This document shows positions 33,731 through 40,023 of a stretch of DNA of 40,023 nucleotides, piece after piece. Source of the DNA: Gammaproteobacteria bacterium (GTDB taxonomy: Bacteria; Pseudomonadota; Gammaproteobacteria; Pseudomonadales; Balneatricaceae); the NCBI GenBank assembly GCA_028598985.1, contig JAQRMV010000014.1:1-40023 (forward strand). Reading direction: 5' to 3'. How positions within the stretch are numbered: position 1 is the stretch's first letter; each line of letters opens with the position of its first letter. The notes under the pieces are model-generated. The model was not told the DNA's origin. It did no database searches and saw only the letters and a list, made by a program, of their open reading frames with translations. The position numbers and the translations under genes are program-made.

Positions 33731-35059
33731 GTGATCGAAACCAATCAACAGTATGTGAACTGGTTCCGCCACTCTGCGCCTTATATAAATGCTCACCGTG
33801 GCCGTACTTTTGTTATCTATTTACCCGGCGAAGCGCTAGCTCACGAAAACTTTTCCCACACCATCCATGACATTAACCTACTCAACAGTTTAGGGGTTAA
33901 ATTGGTGTTGGTGCATGGTAGCCGACCCCAAATTGAAAATGCCTGTGCCAAAGCCAATATGGCAACGGATTTTCACAATGGCTTACGTATAACAAATCTA
34001 GAGCAACTGTCTTTAGTGCAAGCCACGGTAGGCCGGCAGGCCACTCAGCTTGAAGCTCGTTTTTCCATGGGTTTAGCTAATTCTCCTATGCAGGGTTCTC
34101 GTATTAGAACCACACGGGGCAATTTTATTACGGCTCGCCCCATTGGCGTGAAAAACGGCGTGGATTTTTCCTATACCGGTGAAGTGCGACGGGTGGATGC
34201 ACAAGCGATTAGCAAACAGCTTGAAGATGGCAATTTAGTATTGATTTCGTGTTTAGGTTATTCGCCTACTGGAGAGACGTTTAACTTAGCAGCGGCTCAG
34301 GTTGCAGGACGTGTAGCTGCCAGCCTACAAGCCGATAAACTCATCGTTTTTGGTGCCGATAAAGGCATTACTAATTCCCGCGGTGAGCAAGTCATTGAAT
34401 TACTCACGCGCGCAGGCCATCGTTTAGTACATCAACACCAAAGTACAGGCGACAGTTGGAGCGACTTATCCATGCATGTGGATGTTTTATCTAAAGCATG
34501 TGACGCCGGCGTGGCCCGCGGCCACCTGTTAAGTTACCAAGAAGACGGTGCTTTATTAAGCGAATTATTCAGCCGTGACGGCTCGGGCACCATGGTAATT
34601 AAAGAAAGCTACGAACAAGTACGTAACGCCTGCATTGATGATGTTGGTGGTATTTTGCAATTGATTCGTCCATTAGAAGACGATGGCATTTTAGTACGCC
34701 GTTCCCGGGAGCTACTGGAATCAGAAATACATTACTTTAGCGTGATTGAGCGAGATGGTGCCATTATTGGTTGCGCAGCGCTGTATCCTTTCGACGATGC
34801 GCGCCAAGGCGAGCTGGCCTGCATGGCCATTGATTCTAGTTACCGAGGTGGTGACCGAGGCCAAATACTGTTGCAACATATTGAACAACAATCAAGCCAC
34901 ATGGGTTTACAAACACTATTTGTACTCACCACGGCGTCGTCGCACTGGTTTTTAGAAAACGGTTTTATAGGGGCCGATTTGGCAGACCTACCCACTAGCC
35001 GGCAATCTTTGTACAACTTCCAGCGTAATTCCAAAGTATTTAGCAAAGAATTACTCTAA
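33731..35059 (+). CDS. argA: N-acetylglutamate synthase (amino-acid N-acetyltransferase)
   Basis: Amino-acid kinase-like domain plus C-terminal GNAT domain ([26 protein letters not shown]). GTG start in the track. Confidence 0.93.
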   Translation: MIETNQQYVNWFRHSAPYINAHRGRTFVIYLPGEALAHENFSHTIHDINLLNSLGVKLVLVHGSRPQIENACAKANMATDFHNGLRITNLEQLSLVQATVGRQATQLEARFSMGLANSPMQGSRIRTTRGNFITARPIGVKNGVDFSYTGEVRRVDAQAISKQLEDGNLVLISCLGYSPTGETFNLAAAQVAGRVAASLQADKLIVFGADKGITNSRGEQVIELLTRAGHRLVHQHQSTGDSWSDLSMHVDVLSKACDAGVARGHLLSYQEDGALLSELFSRDGSGTMVIKESYEQVRNACIDDVGGILQLIRPLEDDGILVRRSRELLESEIHYFSVIERDGAIIGCAALYPFDDARQGELACMAIDSSYRGGDRGQILLQHIEQQSSHMGLQTLFVLTTASSHWFLENGFIGADLADLPTSRQSLYNFQRNSKVFSKELL

Positions 35060-35090
35060 ATTTTATTATTTACTAAAAGGCACCATCCCC

Positions 35091-36935
35091 ATGCCCGTTT
35101 ATCGCTCAAAAACCTCCACTTCAGGCCGTAACATGGCAGGCGCACGTGCGCTATGGCGCGCTACAGGCATGACTGACTCCGACTTTCAAAAGCCTATTAT
35201 TGCGGTGTGCAACTCATTCACCCAATTTGTTCCTGGGCACGTACATCTAAAAGATATGGGTCAACTGGTTGCTCGAGAAATTGAAAAAGCCGGTGGTGTG
35301 GCGAAAGAATTTAATACCATTGCTGTAGATGATGGTATCGCCATGGGCCACGACGGTATGCTTTATTCCTTGCCATCACGAGACATTATAGCCGATTCCG
35401 TTGAGTATATGGTCAACGCCCACTGTGCTGATGCCATGGTGTGCATTTCCAACTGCGACAAAATCACCCCTGGAATGTTTATGGCCGCCATGCGCCTCAA
35501 TATTCCTTGTATTTTCGTTTCTGGTGGGCCCATGGAAGCAGGTAAAACCAAGCTGAGTGAGCACAAATTGGACCTTGTAGACGCCATGGTCATTGCTGTG
35601 GATGATACAGCTAGTGATGAAAAAGTTGCCGAATACGAACGCTCAGCCTGCCCTACCTGTGGCTCTTGTTCAGGTATGTTCACAGCCAACTCTATGAACT
35701 GTTTAACCGAGGCTCTGGGCTTATCCTTACCTGGTAATGGCAGCTTGTTAGCAACCCACGCCGACCGCGAAGAGCTATTCTTAGAAGCAGGCCGCACCGT
35801 GGTGGAACTATGTAAGCGTTATTACGAAGATGATGATGAGAGCGCCTTGCCACGCAATATTGCAAGCTTCAAAGCGTTTCAAAATGCCATGTCTTTAGAC
35901 ATTGCTATGGGTGGCTCCACCAACACCATATTACACTTGTTGGCTGCAGCCCAAGAAGGTGCTGTTGATTTTGATATGTCCAACATTGATGAGCTCTCTC
36001 GTAAAGTACCACAGCTATGCAAAGTTGCGCCTAGCACGCCAAAATATCACATGGAAGACGTGCATCGTGCTGGCGGTGTTTTTGCTATTTTAGGCGAACT
36101 CAATCGTGCGGGTTTGCTTCACGCAGAATTACCCACTGTACATAGCCCCACCATGGCAGCCGCTTTAGCTAAATGGGATATTGCAGTGACTGACGATGCT
36201 GCCGTTAAAAGGTTTTACCAAGCAGGCCCTGCAGGTATACCCACCCAAACTGCCTTTAGCCAAGCCACCCGTTGGCCAAGTGTTGATGATGACCGTGTTG
36301 ATGGATGTGTGCGCAATTTGGCTAATGCATACTCTACCGAAGGCGGCCTCGCTGTGCTGACTGGCAACTTAGCAGAAGACGGCTGTGTGGTTAAAACTGC
36401 AGGTGTAGATGAGAGCATCTGGTTGTTTGAAGGCCCTGCTTATATTTGTGAAAGCCAAGACCAAGCGGTTGCAGATATATTAGGCGACAAAGTAAAACAA
36501 GGTGACGTTATTGTCATTCGTTATGAGGGACCTAAGGGTGGCCCAGGTATGCAAGAAATGCTATATCCCACCAGCTACCTCAAAACCAAAGGCCTAGGTA
36601 AAGCCTGCGCTTTGTTAACCGATGGTCGTTTCTCTGGTGGCACCTCTGGGTTGTCAATTGGCCACGTTTCACCAGAAGCTGCTAGTGGCGGCACAATTGC
36701 CTTGGTTGAGCAAGGAGACTCCATTCGGATCGACATCCCTAATCGCAGCATTGATGTATTACTGAGCGATGATGAGCTTGCGCAGCGGCGCGAAAGGATG
36801 AATGCTAAGGGTAAACAAGGTTGGGTTCCAGCTGCTGAACGTCCACGTAAGGTGAGTTCTGCGCTTAAGTTTTACGCTAAGACAGTCACCAGTGCAGATA
36901 AAGGCGCAGTTCGAGACACTTCCTTACTCGACTAA
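35091..36935 (+). CDS. ilvD: Dihydroxy-acid dehydratase
   Basis: [75 protein letters not shown]; 614 aa. Confidence 0.98.
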   Translation: MPVYRSKTSTSGRNMAGARALWRATGMTDSDFQKPIIAVCNSFTQFVPGHVHLKDMGQLVAREIEKAGGVAKEFNTIAVDDGIAMGHDGMLYSLPSRDIIADSVEYMVNAHCADAMVCISNCDKITPGMFMAAMRLNIPCIFVSGGPMEAGKTKLSEHKLDLVDAMVIAVDDTASDEKVAEYERSACPTCGSCSGMFTANSMNCLTEALGLSLPGNGSLLATHADREELFLEAGRTVVELCKRYYEDDDESALPRNIASFKAFQNAMSLDIAMGGSTNTILHLLAAAQEGAVDFDMSNIDELSRKVPQLCKVAPSTPKYHMEDVHRAGGVFAILGELNRAGLLHAELPTVHSPTMAAALAKWDIAVTDDAAVKRFYQAGPAGIPTQTAFSQATRWPSVDDDRVDGCVRNLANAYSTEGGLAVLTGNLAEDGCVVKTAGVDESIWLFEGPAYICESQDQAVADILGDKVKQGDVIVIRYEGPKGGPGMQEMLYPTSYLKTKGLGKACALLTDGRFSGGTSGLSIGHVSPEAASGGTIALVEQGDSIRIDIPNRSIDVLLSDDELAQRRERMNAKGKQGWVPAAERPRKVSSALKFYAKTVTSADKGAVRDTSLLD

Positions 36936-36950
36936 TGTCGGCTAACCCCT

Positions 36951-37180
36951 GGTTCCCATGCTCTGCGTGGGAACTACAACCCCAAACCTATGCGTTCCCA
37001 CGCGGAGCGTGGGAACGAGGATACTTTTTCTCTGGCTCCCATGCTCTGCGTGGGAATGAGGACGCTTCTTCTCTGGTTCCCATACTCTGCGTGGGAATGA
37101 GGACACTTCTTCTCTGGTTCCCATGCTCTGCCTGGGAACGAGGACACTTCTTCTCTGGTTCCCATGCTCTGCGTGGGAAC
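36951..37180. repeat. Cluster of six GTTCCCAYGC-NNN-GCGTGGGAAC palindromes, five at an exact 41-bp period
   Basis: Copies at about 36951-36974, 36994-37016 (inverted loop), 37034-37056, 37075-37097, 37116-37139 and 37157-37180. The 18-bp linkers are near-identical (TGAGGACACTTCTTCTCT). Confidence 0.95.
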
Positions 37181-37194
37181 CAAAAGCATTGAGA

Positions 37195-37698
37195 CTAAGC
37201 CCGGTCTAGCACTAAGTAACTAAAATCAAACGGATTAGGCTCTTTAGCAGCCATGTCTTCACGGGCCACTTCGTGCCACATGTCTGCTTCTAAGGCGGGA
37301 AAATAAGCATCCCCCTCTACATGCCGATGTACCCGCGTAAGGTACACACGATCAGCTAATTCTAGTGCTTCGGCATAAATTTGTGCGCCACCGATGATCA
37401 TGACTTCTTCGGCGCCATTAATCAGGTTAATGCTTTCGCCTAGGATAATGGCCTCGTCTAAGCTCGACACCAGCTTAATGCCTTCGGCCGTGTAGTCAGC
37501 TTGACGGCTAATAACGATATTGTCCCTACCCGGCAACGGCTTACCAATAGATTCAAAGGTTTTGCGACCCATGATCACAGGTTTACCTAAGGTCATGGCT
37601 TTAAAATACTGTAAATCACCCGGTAAATACCATGGTAACTGGTTATTGCGGCCAATGACGTTGTTTTCTGAAGCGGCAACAATTAATGCAATACTCAT
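37195..37698 (-). CDS. folA: Dihydrofolate reductase
   Basis: [64 protein letters not shown]. Confidence 0.98.
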   Translation of the reverse strand: MSIALIVAASENNVIGRNNQLPWYLPGDLQYFKAMTLGKPVIMGRKTFESIGKPLPGRDNIVISRQADYTAEGIKLVSSLDEAIILGESINLINGAEEVMIIGGAQIYAEALELADRVYLTRVHRHVEGDAYFPALEADMWHEVAREDMAAKEPNPFDFSYLVLDRA

Positions 37699-38489
37699 AC
37701 GGCAACCATTCCTTTAATGTGCGGGTGAGATTGATAATTTAATAATTCAAAATCGTCAAATTTAAACCCAAAAATATCATCCACATCAGGATTAATACGC
37801 AGGGTTGGCAATGCCATTGTGTCCCTAGACAGCTGCAAGTCAACTTGCTCTAAGTGGTTTGAATAAAGGTGAGCATCACCTAAGGTGTGTACAAAATCAC
37901 CCGCGTCTAAACCACATACTTGGGCCACCATCATGGTTAACAAGGCGTAGCTTGCAATATTAAAGGGCACCCCTAAGAAGATGTCTGCACTGCGTTGGTA
38001 AAGCTGGCAAGATAACTTGCCATCGGCCACGTAAAATTGAAACATCATATGGCAAGGTGGCAAGGCCATACGTTCTACATCGCCTACATTCCACGCACTC
38101 ACAATGAGCCGCCTAGAATCCGGATTAGTTTTAATTTGGTTTATAAGCTGGCTTATTTGGTCGATGTGTCCGCCATCGGGTTTGGGCCAAGAGCGCCACT
38201 GTGAGCCATATACGGGGCCAAGATCGCCATTTTCATCAGCCCACTCATCCCATATACGCACCCCATTTTGTTGCAGGTAGTGAATATTGGTTGAACCCTG
38301 TAAAAACCACAAGAGCTCATGAATGATGGATTTGAGGTGTAATTTTTTAGTGGTCAGTACGGGAAACCCTTGCGCCAAATCGAAGCGCATTTGATAACCG
38401 AAAACACTCACAGTGCCGGTGCCCGTACGATCTTCTTTAAAGGCGCCTGCATCACGCACATGGCGCATTAGCTGTAGATACTGTTGCAT
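37695..38489 (-). CDS. thyA: Thymidylate synthase
   Basis: [51 protein letters not shown]. 4-bp ATGA overlap with folA. Confidence 0.98.
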   Translation of the reverse strand: MQQYLQLMRHVRDAGAFKEDRTGTGTVSVFGYQMRFDLAQGFPVLTTKKLHLKSIIHELLWFLQGSTNIHYLQQNGVRIWDEWADENGDLGPVYGSQWRSWPKPDGGHIDQISQLINQIKTNPDSRRLIVSAWNVGDVERMALPPCHMMFQFYVADGKLSCQLYQRSADIFLGVPFNIASYALLTMMVAQVCGLDAGDFVHTLGDAHLYSNHLEQVDLQLSRDTMALPTLRINPDVDDIFGFKFDDFELLNYQSHPHIKGMVAV

Positions 38490-38527
38490 AGTTGGACCGT
38501 TCTAAACCAAATAATAGAGAGCGTATT

Positions 38528-39304
38528 TTAACCTTTAATCGGGGTTTTGCGTACTAATAAATAAAGACCCAAAACAATCATTGGCAAAGACAATAACTGG
38601 CCCTGCGTCATCCACTCAAAGGCAATGAAATTTAGATGTGCATCGGGCTGACGTACAAATTCCACCACAAATCGCTGCACACCGTAGCCAAGTAAAAACA
38701 GGCCAGAAACACGTAACGCGGCTCTCGGTTTTGCCGAATAAATCCACACTAATGTGAACAACAGCATTCCTTCCAACGCCAATTGATAAAGTTGCGATGG
38801 GTGCCGAGCCAAAGAATCTACGTGGGAAAAGACCATCCCCCATGGTAAATCTGTAGGGCGCCCCCACAACTCGCCACCAATAAAATTACCTAAACGGCCT
38901 GCACCTAAACCAATCGGCACAATCGGTGCTACAAAATCCATCACTTGGTAAAATCTAAATCTATGTTTACGGGCAAAGAAAACAACCCCTGCAATCACCC
39001 CTAACAACCCCCCATGAAAAGACATGCCGCCTTCCCACACTCGCAATAAAAGGCTAGGTTGAGCAATAAATGTTTCAAATTGATAAAATAATATATACCC
39101 CAGCCGCCCACCCAGCACCACCCCTATGGCACCAAAAAAGATTAAATCACTCACTTGGTCTTGAGTAAAACCAGCAGTTTCAGCACGGCGATTACCCAGC
39201 CAAAAAGCACAACCAAAAGCTAATAAATACATCACACCATACCAGTGTATCGCCAAAGGCCCTAGCTGAAGAAGAACGGGGTCAATATTGGGGAAAATTA
39301 GCAT
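38528..39304 (-). CDS. lgt: Prolipoprotein diacylglyceryl transferase
   Basis: IHWYGVMYLLAF, GRLGYILFY, WEGGMSFHGGLLG, GRLGNFIGGELWGRPT. The ORF extends to 39322; MLIFPNIDPV at 39304 is the likely start. Confidence 0.97.
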   Translation of the reverse strand: MLIFPNIDPVLLQLGPLAIHWYGVMYLLAFGCAFWLGNRRAETAGFTQDQVSDLIFFGAIGVVLGGRLGYILFYQFETFIAQPSLLLRVWEGGMSFHGGLLGVIAGVVFFARKHRFRFYQVMDFVAPIVPIGLGAGRLGNFIGGELWGRPTDLPWGMVFSHVDSLARHPSQLYQLALEGMLLFTLVWIYSAKPRAALRVSGLFLLGYGVQRFVVEFVRQPDAHLNFIAFEWMTQGQLLSLPMIVLGLYLLVRKTPIKG

Positions 39305-39312
39305 AAAATCCT

Positions 39313-40023
39313 CTAAAACCAAATGCTTAATAACATTCTAATACCCACCAACAACAACATCCAAGCGAATAAACGCTTCAGCAACGACGCTGAAAGCCGA
39401 TGGGCTAATTTAGCACCATAAGATGCTGCAAAAAAACTGGTTGAAATAATACCCACCAACGCAGGCAAATAAATATAACCCAAGCTATAAGCTGGCAAAA
39501 CATCATTACCTAGGCCTAACACCACATTTGAAACTGCACCAGACAACGCAATAGCAAAACCACAGGCACTGGCAGTGGCCACGGCTTGCTGCATCACCAG
39601 CTGGCGGTTTACCAACCAGGCCACTAGCAAGTTACCACCACCAATACCAAATATTGCCGAGATCCAGCCTATTAAAGCCCCGGCAATAGCTAATCCTTTG
39701 TTATTAGGTAATTTCTTATTCCCTGCCCCGGTGTTGGGCAGCAACATACGTACAGCCAAAAATATAGCAAATGCGCCAAAACTAACCTGCAAATATACCG
39801 CAGGAATCGACAAGGCGGTATTAACGCCAAGCATAGCACCTACCAACATACCTAAGGCAATAGGTCTAACCAAAGGCCAACGAATGGCGCCCTTACTCTG
39901 ATGTGTACGTATAGCACTAAGGGAGGTAAACACAATGTTTGCCAAGGAGGTTGCAACCGCCATATAAAAGACCACTGCAGGGTCGATGCCCTGCAAGGTA
40001 AATGCCAGCACCAAAGCAGGCAC
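39313..40023 (-). CDS. TauE/SafE family membrane transporter, 5' end cut by the window edge
   Basis: Polytopic protein with IGWISAIFGIGGGNLLVAWLVN typical of TauE/SafE (DUF81). The ORF reaches the right window edge. Confidence 0.85.
   Translation of the reverse strand: MPALVLAFTLQGIDPAVVFYMAVATSLANIVFTSLSAIRTHQSKGAIRWPLVRPIALGMLVGAMLGVNTALSIPAVYLQVSFGAFAIFLAVRMLLPNTGAGNKKLPNNKGLAIAGALIGWISAIFGIGGGNLLVAWLVNRQLVMQQAVATASACGFAIALSGAVSNVVLGLGNDVLPAYSLGYIYLPALVGIISTSFFAASYGAKLAHRLSASLLKRLFAWMLLLVGIRMLLSIWF

Noticed and set aside
35363-35797. 144-aa antisense ORF inside ilvD, and similar long antisense ORFs (5219-5572 in mazG, 39575-39901 in the TauE gene)
   Set aside because: They lie opposite strongly conserved genes, and their compositions are those of frame shadows. 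No domain recognised.
36951-37180. Possible CRISPR array (regular 23-bp palindromes with 18-bp spacers)
   Set aside because: The spacers are near-identical to each other and too short, repeats are degenerate, and there are no cas genes. This is a tandem palindromic repeat, not CRISPR.

Overview
The window looks like a gammaproteobacterial core-genome segment. It is almost fully coding and mostly on the - strand. I recognise wzz-like, a membrane-anchored cold-shock-domain protein, slyX, rsmJ, uppP, tsaB, adk, mazG, relA, rlmD, cysM, acpS, pdxJ, recO, era, rnc, lepB, lepA, a Spy/CpxP-like protein, parE, cpdA, nudF, a HemY-type protoporphyrinogen oxidase, thiQ, thiP, waaA, a GT4 glycosyltransferase, dgkA, msbA, an LpxL-family acyltransferase, glnE, argA, ilvD, folA, thyA, lgt and a TauE/SafE permease cut by the window edge. 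I found no rRNA, tRNA, CRISPR array, prophage, complete transposon or defence cassette. The clearest non-coding structure is a cluster of six ~23-24 bp palindromes (GTTCCCAYGC-NNN-GCGTGGGAAC) at 36951-37180, between the convergent genes ilvD and folA. Five of them sit on an exact 41-bp period, and one has its central loop inverted while staying in register. Smaller observations are a TM-plus-CSD protein, thiPQ without thiB in a waaA transcription unit, a hexanucleotide microsatellite after parE, a dyad in the relA leader, and an unexplained segment at the left edge. I saw no convincing undescribed multi-gene system.
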